Position numbers and translations under genes: made by a program. The notes below the pieces were generated by a model. It had not been told where the DNA came from and searched no databases. It was given only the letters and a program-made list of their open reading frames with translations. From assembly GCA_030447505.1 (NCBI GenBank), contig JAUJOT010000005.1:238393-302392 (forward strand): DNA of 64,000 nucleotides, in the 5' to 3' direction. The stretch is from Solirubrobacteraceae bacterium (GTDB taxonomy: Bacteria; Actinomycetota; Thermoleophilia; Solirubrobacterales; Solirubrobacteraceae). Positions 1 through 7,861 of this stretch are shown here, one piece after another. The number at the start of each line of letters is the position of its first letter. Positions within the stretch are counted from its first letter, which is position 1.

Positions 1-189
1 ACGGTGGCGCTGCGGTCGCGGCTCGCCGGGCCCGTAGAAGTCGGCATGCAGCCGCTGCGCGAGCGCCGCGACGAGCGACGCGCCCGGCGCCAGCGCGACG
101 CGCCGGCCGAACCACAGGTACGCGGCGGGCGGGCGTATGGCGACGGCGCCGAGCGCAGCGAGCAGCTGCGTCTCGTAGCGGTCGCTCAC
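1..189 (-). CDS. HopA1-like protein, N-terminus only
   Basis: A GTG at 187-189 overlaps the TGA of the kinase gene (GTGA), so the two are translationally coupled; 63 codons are visible before the window ends. The reading starts VSDRYETQLLAALG and contains LHADFYGPGEPRP, which resembles the Arg-Leu-(x)n-Phe-Tyr-x-x-Gly segment of HopA1-family proteins. In thioamitide and class V lanthipeptide clusters a HopA1 protein acts with an APH-type kinase to dehydrate Ser/Thr in a precursor peptide. The family call rests on this short segment and on the kinase partner, so it is tentative. Confidence 0.5.
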   Translation of the reverse strand, partial: MSDRYETQLLAALGAVAIRPPAAYLWFGRRVALAPGASLVAALAQRLHADFYGPGEPRPQRHR

Positions 190-1199
190 GCCGCGATCCC
201 CAGCAGCTCGTCCGCCGCCGCGCGCGGCGCCAGCAGGATGTCGCGAGCGAGCGCGAGGCCGCGCGCGACGCGCTCGCTCAGCAGTCCCGTCTCCTGCGTC
301 TTCTCGTAGGCGCTCTGCACGAGCCGCGCAGCGCTGTAGGGAACCGCTCGCACGAGCAGCTCGCGCGCACCTTCCGAGTCGATCCGCCGCGCGCTCGCGT
401 ACGCGCGCCAGAACGCCGCGATGGCCGGCTCGCGCGCCGCGCGCCGGTCGCCGCTGGAGCGCAGCCGCCAGCCGAGGAACTCGCCGAACGCCGAGCCGAC
501 GTCGAGCGCCGGATCGCCCCAGCCGGCCATCTCCCAGTCGACGAGCTTGATCGCGCCCGGGCGCGCGACGATGCAGTTGGCCCATTTCACGTCGCGATGC
601 ACGAGCGCCTCCACGCGCCAGTCCTCGCGCAGGTCGTCGAGGCCGCGCGCGAAGGGCGCGTCGCGCTGGATCGCCTTGATCAGCTCGATGCTCGCAGCGC
701 TGAGATAGCGCAGCGCGTCCAGGCGCGGACGATGCAGCGACAGCACCCACGGCGCGTCGCGTCGCAGCTCCTCGCCGTCGGGCGCCACGCGATGCACCGC
801 GGCGAGCACGCGACCCAGCGCCGCCGCCAGCGCGACCGAGCAGCGCGCGCGGTGCGCGTGGTGGCGATAGAGATCCTCGCCGTCGGCGATCCACTCCAGC
901 ACGAGGACGCCGCGCGCCGCATCGAATCCGTACAGGCGCGGGATCGCCGCGGCGAGCGGACCGCCCGCCGCGGCGAGCCGGCGGTACAGCGCGACCTCGT
1001 TGGCGAGCGATTCGGCGCTGTCGGCGACGATCCCCTGCTTGAGCAGGTAGCTCTCGCCGCGCCCGCCGCTGACGCGGAAGTTGCGGTTGCGGCTCGAGAC
1101 GTCGGCGATCCGCAGTGCGCCGGCGACGACCGATCGGCGTGCGACGAGCCCGCGAGCGAGCAGGTATGCGGCGACTTCGCGCTGTTCGAGCATCGGCAT
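186..1199 (-). CDS. APH-family phosphotransferase (possible RiPP kinase)
   Basis: A 337-residue aminoglycoside-phosphotransferase/choline-kinase fold protein. The ATP-binding Lys is probably K54 (YLLKQG). The Brenner catalytic loop is HRDVKWAN (H201-N208) and the metal-binding Asp is D221 in KLVDWE, so the kinase looks intact. It has no signal peptide and is cytoplasmic. The next gene downstream starts inside its stop codon and resembles HopA1. APH plus HopA1 is the pair that phosphorylates and eliminates Ser/Thr in thioviridamide-type and class V lanthipeptide pathways, so peptide modification is the attractive reading. An ordinary small-molecule kinase (homoserine, choline or antibiotic type) remains possible. 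Confidence 0.85.
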   Translation of the reverse strand: MPMLEQREVAAYLLARGLVARRSVVAGALRIADVSSRNRNFRVSGGRGESYLLKQGIVADSAESLANEVALYRRLAAAGGPLAAAIPRLYGFDAARGVLVLEWIADGEDLYRHHAHRARCSVALAAALGRVLAAVHRVAPDGEELRRDAPWVLSLHRPRLDALRYLSAASIELIKAIQRDAPFARGLDDLREDWRVEALVHRDVKWANCIVARPGAIKLVDWEMAGWGDPALDVGSAFGEFLGWRLRSSGDRRAAREPAIAAFWRAYASARRIDSEGARELLVRAVPYSAARLVQSAYEKTQETGLLSERVARGLALARDILLAPRAAADELLGIAA

Positions 1200-1220
1200 C
1201 CGGGGGCGGGAGCCCGGGGG

Positions 1221-1394
1221 TCACGCCGGCAGCGAGTGTAGATGCAGCCGCACCGCTGACACGCTCGGCGGGACGTTCGTCGTCGGCTTCGAGGCCGCTG
1301 CCGCGGTCTGCTGCGGCGGCCTCAAGCGCCTGCCTGACGGGGCGTGTGAGATCAAGAAGATGTTCGTCGTCGCACATGCTCGCGGTCGCGGCAT
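1221..1394 (-). CDS. Small 57-codon ORF upstream of the kinase (candidate precursor)
   Basis: An ATG at 1392-1394 follows a GGAGGG at good spacing on the minus strand. The frame runs 57 codons and stops 21 bp before the kinase start. The product starts MPRPRACATTNIFLIS; its C-terminal half is rich in Thr, Ser, Ala and Pro (KPTTNVPPSVSAV). Its position would suit a precursor peptide for the kinase/HopA1 pair, but the only Cys is residue 7 and the C-terminus lacks one, whereas known class V lanthipeptides and thioamitides use a C-terminal Cys. Other frames here are also open. Low confidence that it is expressed. Confidence 0.25.
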   Translation of the reverse strand: MPRPRACATTNIFLISHAPSGRRLRPPQQTAAAASKPTTNVPPSVSAVRLHLHSLPA

Positions 1395-1688
1395 CGCGCG
1401 CAAACCCTCCGGCGCCCGGGCGCGTCGCAGGTTCTCAAGACCTTCACATCCGCTGCAGCTGCGTGCGCGAGCATGCCGGCGCGCCTGCACTCTCCCCGCA
1501 GCGCGCGGTTCAAGCGCAGCGACGGCGCATGGCCCGTCGGCTTCGGCGGAAGCACGGATCGTCGGGGTCGACGGGCTCGCGCCGTCGTTCTTCGCCGTCA
1601 CGGAGGTCAGCCGCGATCGGCGTCGCGCCGCGCGCTCGCCGTCGACGACGTGGCAGCGGATCGCGGCGATCGTCGCTACGGTGCGACG
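1395..1688. other. Divergent intergenic region
   Basis: About 290 bp between the minus-strand kinase group and the plus-strand beta-propeller gene. It must hold the divergent promoters. All frames are GC-rich and partly open, but none combines a ribosome-binding site with a recognisable product. No terminator or operator symmetry was seen. Confidence 0.4.
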
Positions 1689-3125
1689 ATGTGGCGGATC
1701 GTGCTGGTCGGCGTCGTCGTCGTCGCGGGCGTGCTCGCTGCGCCCGCTCGCGCGCAGTTTCCGGGGCAGGACCTCCTGCTGATCTCGCGCAACGCCGCGG
1801 GAGCGTCGGCGAACGGCCCGTCGCGCAACGTCGTGATCTCGCAGGACAAGCGCTTCGCGCGGCTGGTCGCGTTCGAGTCCGCCGCGACGAACCTCGTAGC
1901 GGGCGCCGGCGGTGGCACCAACGTGTACGTCGTCAGGCGCGCGGCGGGCTACGGCGACAACGGCACGCCGTGGCAGTTCGGACGCATCACGCTGGCATCG
2001 TCCGGGATGAACGGCCAACCGGCCAATGGGCCCTCCGGCCGACCATCGCTGGGCGGCACGTCACGCGTCGCGCCGCGCTGCGTGGCGTTCGTCTCCGCGG
2101 CGAGCAACCTCGTCCGGGGTGACACGAACGGCAGACCGGATGCGTTCGTCCGCGACCTGCGCAGCGGGCGCACGATCCGCGTCTCGCTCGACAGCCGCGG
2201 CCGGCAGTCCGGTGGCACGGTCTCCGAGGTCGCCGTCAACGGTCTGTGCACGAGGGTCGCGTTCGTCTCCGACGGCGGCGACCTCGCGCTGACGCGCACG
2301 CGCAGCCGATCCTGGCGCAGCGCCGTCACGCGCCCCTCGCCGGCGGGGCGACGTCAGGTCTACGTGCGCGCGATCGGTGGCTCGAAGGGAATCGACCGCG
2401 CGCTGAGGGGCCTGACGTTCCTCGCCTCCGCGACCGCCCGCCAGCCCGGCAACGGGGACTCCTACGACATCGCATATTCGACCAACAGCCGCGCGCTGAC
2501 GTTCGCCTCGGACGCGAGCAACCTTGCGCCCGGCGACAGCAACGGCGCGCCTGACATCTACCAGCGTGTGATGGTGCGGTCCTACGGTCTGCGGGTCAAC
2601 CGCCGCCGCGCGCAGCAGCTGCGGATGACGACGCAGCTGATCTCGCGCAACGACGCCGGCAGGGCCGGAAACGGACGCTCGACGAGCCCGGCGTCCAACG
2701 TCGACGGCAGCATCGTCGCGTACGCCACGAGCGCACCCGACCTGATCGGCGCCGACCCGCGCGGCGCTTCCCAGGTCGTGCGTGCCACCGTGAGCGCCAG
2801 CGCGGTCGACAGGCGGCTCGCGTCGCGCGTGGACTCGGGCGCGCCGGGTGCCGGGCCGAGCGCCGCGCCGAGCCTGACCGCCGCCGGCGAATGGGTCTTC
2901 TTCCAGACCGCGGCCGCCGACGTCGCGTGGGACACGACGCGGGGGCGGGACGTGAACGGCGTTCAGGACATCGCCTTCTTCCTGCAGGCCAACAGCACGC
3001 GCCTGCTCCTCGCCCGGACGGGCGCGACGTCGCCGGCCGCCAACCCGGTGACGAGCCCGCATGGCAACTACGTCGTCTTCGAGCGAGCCGACCACGTCTG
3101 GCTGAACTACATCGGCGCGAAGTAG
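1689..3125 (+). CDS. Secreted WD40/TolB-like beta-propeller protein
   Basis: The ATG at 1689 is chosen because it gives a clean Sec signal (MWRIVLVGVVVVAGV, cleavage near APARAQ); the same frame is open further upstream but without a signal. The mature protein of about 455 residues is built of repeated units in which LISRN, VAFVSAASNLV or TFASDASNLAPGD is followed by a short loop such as DTNGRPDAFVRD. These are typical of PD40/TolB-like blades and recur at least five times. No catalytic motif is visible. It is probably an exported binding or structural protein. A second, unrelated propeller-like secreted protein lies at 43237-44628. Confidence 0.8.
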   Translation: MWRIVLVGVVVVAGVLAAPARAQFPGQDLLLISRNAAGASANGPSRNVVISQDKRFARLVAFESAATNLVAGAGGGTNVYVVRRAAGYGDNGTPWQFGRITLASSGMNGQPANGPSGRPSLGGTSRVAPRCVAFVSAASNLVRGDTNGRPDAFVRDLRSGRTIRVSLDSRGRQSGGTVSEVAVNGLCTRVAFVSDGGDLALTRTRSRSWRSAVTRPSPAGRRQVYVRAIGGSKGIDRALRGLTFLASATARQPGNGDSYDIAYSTNSRALTFASDASNLAPGDSNGAPDIYQRVMVRSYGLRVNRRRAQQLRMTTQLISRNDAGRAGNGRSTSPASNVDGSIVAYATSAPDLIGADPRGASQVVRATVSASAVDRRLASRVDSGAPGAGPSAAPSLTAAGEWVFFQTAAADVAWDTTRGRDVNGVQDIAFFLQANSTRLLLARTGATSPAANPVTSPHGNYVVFERADHVWLNYIGAK

Positions 3126-3174
3126 GACACGCTCGAAGAGATCGACGGACGCTGCGTCGGGCGCCGGTGCTCGT

Positions 3175-3648
3175 TTACTGCCCCGAGACGGAGGGCTCGT
3201 CGAGGGCGTCTTCGTCGGTCGCCTCGCCGATGCTCTCGTCGCGCGTCTGACCGGCGGCGGTCGCTGCGCGGTGTGCCTTGTCGGCCTGCGCGTCGAAGAC
3301 GAACATCTCGACCACGATGTCCGGGTCGAACATCACCTGGGACTGAGAGGTGAGCACCTTGCGGCCCGTCAGCTCCTGGACCATGTCGGTCAGCCGCTCC
3401 GACATCTCGTTCTCGAACAGCTGGCGGAACTGGCGCACCTGGTCGCGCTGTCCGAATTCGAGCATCGTCTTCTCGGCCGTCGTCATGCCGCCGCGCATGA
3501 CGATGAACAGCATGTCGTCGAGGAGGTAGGACTTCGCCTGCGTCGGGCCCTTGCCGAAGAACTTCTTCTGCGCGCGGACCATCTCGTTCGAGATCCGCGC
3601 AAGCAGACCTCGGCCGCGCTCCGCGCGCTCCTCGACATTTTCGGTCAC
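3175..3648 (-). CDS. MpsC-type DUF2294 protein
   Basis: 157 residues. The core (about residues 12-115) matches the DUF2294 family, now called Na-translocating/membrane-potential protein MpsC: NEMVRAQKKFFGKGPTQAK, then DMLFIVMRGGMTTAEK and GRKVLTSQSQVMFDPD. The family is linked to membrane potential and bicarbonate uptake in firmicutes; the mechanism is unclear. There is no transmembrane segment, so it is cytosolic. The acidic C-terminal tail (ESIGEATDEDALDEP) lies outside the domain. It is monocistronic, 50 bp from the convergent beta-propeller gene. Confidence 0.8.
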   Translation of the reverse strand: MTENVEERAERGRGLLARISNEMVRAQKKFFGKGPTQAKSYLLDDMLFIVMRGGMTTAEKTMLEFGQRDQVRQFRQLFENEMSERLTDMVQELTGRKVLTSQSQVMFDPDIVVEMFVFDAQADKAHRAATAAGQTRDESIGEATDEDALDEPSVSGQ

Positions 3649-3829
3649 TCCCCAAGCGTAACGCGACGCCAGGGCGCGAGGCCTCCGTCCTGGCCGCCGA
3701 TCGTGCTCTTCGGCTTTCTCGACACATCTACTCCTTCATCGAGGTGCAGTAAGCCTCTCCGAGCAGCCGCAGGGGGCGCTTTGCGGGGGCGACCCACTAG
3801 CGCGGCTGCGCCACCGGCTGCTGCACGTG

Positions 3830-4745
3830 CTAGGCGCCGCGTAGCTGCAGCAGCGCGACCTCCGGTGGGGCGAGGAAGCGCACAGGGAGCCGGCTGGTGC
3901 CGATCCCGCGACTCACGAACAGGTGGCGCCCGCATTCCTCGACATGACCGGCGCGGTAGCGGGCCGCATAGCGCGATGGAGTCACGCACGCACGCAGGAG
4001 CGGCAGGTTGACCTGGGCGCCGTGCACGTGCCCGGCGAGCGTGAGCGCGACGCGCGACGGCACGAACGGGAAGACGTCGGGGTCATGCGAGAGGACGAGT
4101 ACCGGCTCGCCGTCCGGCACCGCGTAGACTGCCTCGAACGAGGGCGAGCGGGTGCTCGCGTCGGCCAGTCCCACTGCCCACAGCCGGCATCCGCGCACGC
4201 CCAGCGCCACGCCGTCGTTCTCGAGGACTGTCAGTCCCGCGCCGCACAGCGCGTCACGCATGCGCGAGCCCCACTGGTCCCAATCGTGATTTCCGAGCAC
4301 GGCGAGCGCCGGCGCGCGCAGTTGCGCCAGCCGCTGCGCCACGGCTTCCGGAGCAATCGCTGTCGCCAGCGCCACCTCGCGGTCGGCATAGTCGCCCAGC
4401 AACACCACGAGCTCGGGTCGCACGCGGTTCACCCCCGGCCACCACTCGCTCGAGCTTGCGCAGACCTACATGCGGCGCGCCCGTGTGAAGGTCCGCGATC
4501 AGGGCCACGCGCACGCCGTCAAGTGCCACCGGCCATTCGCGCAGCGCGATCTCGTGACGCGTCAGAAGCACGCGCCGCGGCTCCCACCACAGCGCGCGTG
4601 CCGCGACAGCGCCCGCCGTCGCGGCCACGGCCGTGCCCGCGACCATCGCTCGTCGAGACCCCCTACCGCCAGCCGCCCCGCGTCGGCGGCAGCGCCGTGC
4701 GCTCACACTCCTGATCGCGCGGGTCGCGCGCCGGCGGCGTCTCAT
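3830..4745 (-). pseudogene. Metallophosphoesterase (YaeI/YkuE type), split by one extra base
   Basis: The N-terminal piece (about 4440-4745) has a twin-arginine-like leader (GSRRAMVAGTAVAATAG) and the first metal motif ALIADLHTG. The C-terminal piece (3830-4432, 200 residues) has LLGDYAD, LGNHDWD, SHDPD and GHVHGAQ, completing the calcineurin-type active site. The two are in different frames. On the minus strand the join falls in a run of five G (plus-strand C at 4432-4436). Removing one G gives VVAGVNRVRPELVVLLGD in a single frame. It is either a real frameshift mutation or a homopolymer error. Restored, it would be about 305 residues and exported. Confidence 0.75.
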
Positions 4746-4789
4746 GCGGTGAGGTCTGCCCAAGTACGCGGTGAGCTCCGCCGCTCGAG

Positions 4790-5182
4790 TCAAGGCGCCC
4801 GAGTAACCGGCAGGCCCGCCGCGCGCCAGGCCTGAAAGCCGCCGACAAGATCTGTTGCGCCGGCAAATCCGAGCTGCTGCAGGATCGCTGCAGCAAGGCT
4901 CGATTGATAGCCCTCGTCGCACATCACGATCACGTGCCGCTCCAAGCCGCCGACGCGCTCGTCGCGCGCGTCGCAGCTGGGATCGCAGCGCCACTCGAGG
5001 ACGTTGCGCGGAAACCAGACCGCGTCCGGTACGACGCCGTCCGCCGCGCGCTGCGACTCAGAGCGGATGTCCAGCAGGAGGGCGCCGCCGCGGATCGCAT
5101 CGCGCGTCTCCTGTGGCCCGACGCGCGCAAGGCCCGCGCGGGCCTCGGCCAGCAGTTCGTCGATCGTCTTGCGTTCAGCCAT
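4790..5182 (-). CDS. Rhodanese-like domain protein
   Basis: 130 residues forming one rhodanese domain. LLDIRSESQRAADGVVP is the characteristic early motif and CDEGYQSSLAA the active-site loop with the sulfur-carrying Cys. The end, LVGGFQAWRAAGLPV, is also typical. It could move sulfane sulfur or act as a redox sensor; the partner is unknown. The start is the ATG before AERKTIDEL. It lies 66 bp upstream of, and co-directional with, the broken phosphoesterase. Confidence 0.88.
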   Translation of the reverse strand: MAERKTIDELLAEARAGLARVGPQETRDAIRGGALLLDIRSESQRAADGVVPDAVWFPRNVLEWRCDPSCDARDERVGGLERHVIVMCDEGYQSSLAAAILQQLGFAGATDLVGGFQAWRAAGLPVTRAP

Positions 5183-5248
5183 CGCCGCAGGAGTCTGACG
5201 CGTCGAGGGTGAAGGCGGGTCGCCGGCTCCGCGTTCGGAAACCGGGCG

Positions 5249-6199
5249 TCAGGTGGCTTGCGTGCTGGGCGCCGGGCCGACGTCGACGGGGACGGCCGGG
5301 CTGCGGCCGTCGCTCAGCACGTCGTCGCGCGAGTAGTGGCCGACGGCGTCGAACACGCGCTTGGCGTGCAGCCCGAGGCGCAGGTCGCAGTCATAGACGA
5401 GCATGCCCTCCTCGCCATAGAGCGGTCCGGCGACGATCTTGCCCCACATCGGCTCGACGATGACCGCGCCGCCGTTGCCGAACACCTCGCGCTCGGGCAG
5501 CGCCAGCGGGAAGTCCGCGGGGAACGCGGCGCGCGGAATGTACTGCGGGACCGAAACGACGAACGCGCCCGACTCGATCGCGATCGCGCGCATCTGCGCG
5601 ATCCAGCCGTCGGAGTCGTCGGCCGTCGGCGCCACCCATATCTGCGGGCCCTGTCGGTACACGGCGTAGCGCGCGAGCGGCATCCGGTTCTCCCAGCAGA
5701 TCAGCCCGCCGACCCGCCCGCAACGCGTGTCGACCGCGCGCAGATCATCGCCGCGACCGATCCCGTGAAACAGGCGCTCGTGCTGCGTGGGCATCAGCTT
5801 TCGGTGCTTGTGCAACAGACCGTCTGGGCCAAGCCACAACATCGTGTTGTAGAGCGTCCCGGGCCGTTCGGACTCGCGCTCGTTGACACCGATCACGACA
5901 TCGATCCCAAGCGACCGGCACGCCGCGACGAGCTCGTCGACAAGGGGCCCGGGAACGTCGACCGAGCTCAGCCACATGCGCTCCCACAGCTCGTCAGAGC
6001 CGCCGAACGTCGCGGCCTGATGCGCCCAGGCGTTGGAGGGATACAGCGACACGAAGACCTCCGGCAGCACGGCAAGCTCAGCGCCCGCCTGCGCCGCCTC
6101 GCCGAGCAGCCCGACGGCCTTCAGGACGGTCGCCTCGGCATCGAGGATGACGGGCGTCGCCTGAATCGCGGCGACACGGACCGTGCGCAGGATCGTCAC
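5249..6199 (-). CDS. Nitrilase-superfamily carbon-nitrogen hydrolase
   Basis: 316 residues with the full Glu-Lys-Cys triad: E47 in AVLPEVF, K134 in HKHRKLMPT and C168 in GGLICWENRMPLAR. That Cys context, with WEN after the Cys, is typical of true nitrilases (branch 1) rather than amidases, so the likely reaction is nitrile to carboxylate plus ammonia. Length fits branch 1. It is cytoplasmic and stands alone in its transcription direction. Substrate cannot be told from sequence; aliphatic or aryl nitriles and cyanide-type compounds are all possible. Confidence 0.88.
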   Translation of the reverse strand: MTILRTVRVAAIQATPVILDAEATVLKAVGLLGEAAQAGAELAVLPEVFVSLYPSNAWAHQAATFGGSDELWERMWLSSVDVPGPLVDELVAACRSLGIDVVIGVNERESERPGTLYNTMLWLGPDGLLHKHRKLMPTQHERLFHGIGRGDDLRAVDTRCGRVGGLICWENRMPLARYAVYRQGPQIWVAPTADDSDGWIAQMRAIAIESGAFVVSVPQYIPRAAFPADFPLALPEREVFGNGGAVIVEPMWGKIVAGPLYGEEGMLVYDCDLRLGLHAKRVFDAVGHYSRDDVLSDGRSPAVPVDVGPAPSTQAT

Positions 6200-6275
6200 G
6201 GCTCGACCCTACGCCGCTCGACCTGCCGCTTCAAGCTCGTCCACAGGACGCACCGATCCCGCCTGCTCGGCGTAC

Positions 6276-6500
6276 TCAGATCCGCTCTTCCTTGGGCATG
6301 ATGATCCAGAGCGCGAGGTAGGCGACGATCTGGGGGCCGGGCAGAAGCATGCTCGCCACGAAGAGGATCCGGACGAGGGTCGGGGAGACGCCGAAGCGCC
6401 GCGCCAGACCCGCCGCCACGCCGGCCACCAGCTTGCCCCGGCGCGGACGGACGAGGCCGCGATGGCCCACGTTGCTGCGAGTGTTCGTGAGGGAGGGCAC
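6276..6500 (-). CDS. PspC-domain membrane protein
   Basis: 74 residues. The PspC domain is seen in KLVAGVAAGLARRFGVSPTL, followed by one membrane segment (VRILFVASMLLPGPQIVAYLALWII) and the family's usual end PKEE. Such stand-alone PspC proteins are common in actinobacteria and are thought to act in envelope stress. The basic N-terminal stretch (GLVRPRRGK) would be cytoplasmic. No PspA is nearby. Confidence 0.85.
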   Translation of the reverse strand: MPSLTNTRSNVGHRGLVRPRRGKLVAGVAAGLARRFGVSPTLVRILFVASMLLPGPQIVAYLALWIIMPKEERI

Positions 6501-6656
6501 GACGTCGTGATCCCCCGCCAGGCCCGCAGCGGAACGCCGCTTCTACGCTCGGATGCCGGATCAGCCGCAGCGCCCCCGTGCGGCTCCTCGCATCCGGCGA
6601 TTGTCGCGCGCCGACCGCGGCTTCTGACGCCGCCGTCGGCGGGTAGCCTGAGACAC

Positions 6657-7070
6657 GTGCAGGCTCGCAGCCTCGTCGGCGTACTCGAGACGGCGCTCTA
6701 CCACGACGGCGGGGATCGCGAGGCAGTCGAGCACTTCTACGGCGATCTGCTTGGGCTTCCGGCGGTCGCGGCGTGGGAGGACGGCGTCGCGTTCCGGGTT
6801 GGGACGGGCGTCCTGCTGCTCTTCGACCGTGGGCGGCTGTCGGAGCGGGGCGGCCCGATCGCCGGCCACGGGACGAGCGGTCCCGGGCATGCCTGCCTGC
6901 GGGCAGGCGGTGGCGAGTACGAGCGTTGGCGCGAGCACCTCGAGGCCGCCGGGGTTGAGATCGTCCACGACAGCGACTGGGGCGGCGGCGCGCGCTCGTT
7001 CTACTTCAACGATCCCGCCGGCAACCTGCTCGAGGTCGCTGACTGCGACTTCTGGCCGCAGTCAGCCTGA
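6657..7070 (+). CDS. VOC-family (glyoxalase-fold) protein
   Basis: 137 residues from a GTG at 6657; the frame is open further upstream, but the domain begins at VGVLETALYHD. The VOC fold is shown by FYGDLLGLPAVAAWEDG and by the end motif FYFNDPAGNLLEVAD with its metal-type Glu. One to two betaalphabetabetabeta modules are present, so it would work as a dimer. Lactoylglutathione-lyase, dioxygenase or resistance roles are all possible. Convergent with the DUF1360 gene downstream. Confidence 0.8.
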   Translation: MQARSLVGVLETALYHDGGDREAVEHFYGDLLGLPAVAAWEDGVAFRVGTGVLLLFDRGRLSERGGPIAGHGTSGPGHACLRAGGGEYERWREHLEAAGVEIVHDSDWGGGARSFYFNDPAGNLLEVADCDFWPQSA

Positions 7071-7155
7071 CTCAGCCCTGTGTGATGTCGCCGTTGCCGC
7101 TCGTCGGGGCGCGAAGGTCAGCGCGTATCCGGCGACCCTCCCGCCGGCGCAAGAG

Positions 7156-7677
7156 CTACGAGTTGCTCTCCAGCAGCCGCGCGTAGTGCACCTGCAGGAC
7201 ATCGGCGGCGCCGTAGACCGTGAAGAGCGCCGCAACGGCCCGCGTCGGCCGGGGTGCGACGGCGTAGCCCGCAACATATGCGGCGGCGACCCACTGCCCC
7301 ATGCAGTAGTCGCAGACGAGCAGCTCGCCGAGCGCCCGCCGCAGCCCGCGGCCACGCGCCGCCTCGGCGACCTCGCCGTGTCCCTTGTCGTGCTGGAAGG
7401 TCGTGAACGGCGCGCGCAGCACGCTCGTCACCCGGTCCTTGGCGATCAGCCGGCTCAGCTTGAACGTCCCGCCCGTGAGCAGCGCGAGGTCCTCGAGCGG
7501 GTAGCGCTCCGGCAGCCGGTGACGCCGCTCGGCGGCGACGAGGAAACCGGCCATCGAGACGCCGAACGCCCCGACCAGCACGGCATAGCCGCCGAACGGG
7601 CGATACCTGTCGGCGTGCCCCTCGTAGGGCTCCTCGACGGTCTGCGCGATCTGCTGCGGCGCATCGCTGATCGACAT
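7156..7677 (-). CDS. DUF1360 membrane protein
   Basis: 173 residues. It has hydrophobic stretches at about residues 30-48 (AVLVGAFGVSMAGFLVA) and 122-140, with the DUF1360 signature CDYCMGQWVAA between. YPLEDLALLTGGTFKLSRLI is also typical of the family. DUF1360 proteins occur in spore-formers and many actinobacteria; function is unknown. The paired Cys may bind metal or form a disulfide. Probably its own transcript. Confidence 0.8.
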   Translation of the reverse strand: MSISDAPQQIAQTVEEPYEGHADRYRPFGGYAVLVGAFGVSMAGFLVAAERRHRLPERYPLEDLALLTGGTFKLSRLIAKDRVTSVLRAPFTTFQHDKGHGEVAEAARGRGLRRALGELLVCDYCMGQWVAAAYVAGYAVAPRPTRAVAALFTVYGAADVLQVHYARLLESNS

Positions 7678-7861
7678 GCTCGACGTACCTCCGGTGGTGG
7701 CGGACCCCCTCGACCTTCGTCTCAGAGGCGTGGCGTACCCATCGCGCAGCGGCGCGAACCGCGTCGCGTCCGTTCGTCGGGCAGGCGTCCGTGCTCGTCG
7801 TAGAAGTCGCGCGGCGTCCTCGCCGTGACGAGGCCATCGTGGCGCCGCCCGCCGCGCCCTG

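Noticed and set aside
1081-1377. Plus-strand frame with FEAAAAVCCGGLKRLPDGAC and a minus-strand frame starting MCDDEHLLDLTRPVRQALEA, as alternative RiPP precursors
   Set aside because: Neither has a Shine-Dalgarno site, and both run on into the kinase gene region in the wrong frame without a proper stop.
7678-7861. Minus-strand frame reading TARTPRDFYDEHGRLPDERT between the SDR and DUF1360 genes
   Set aside because: Looks protein-like but has no start codon near and is only about 40 codons; no ribosome site. Treated as non-coding or a remnant.
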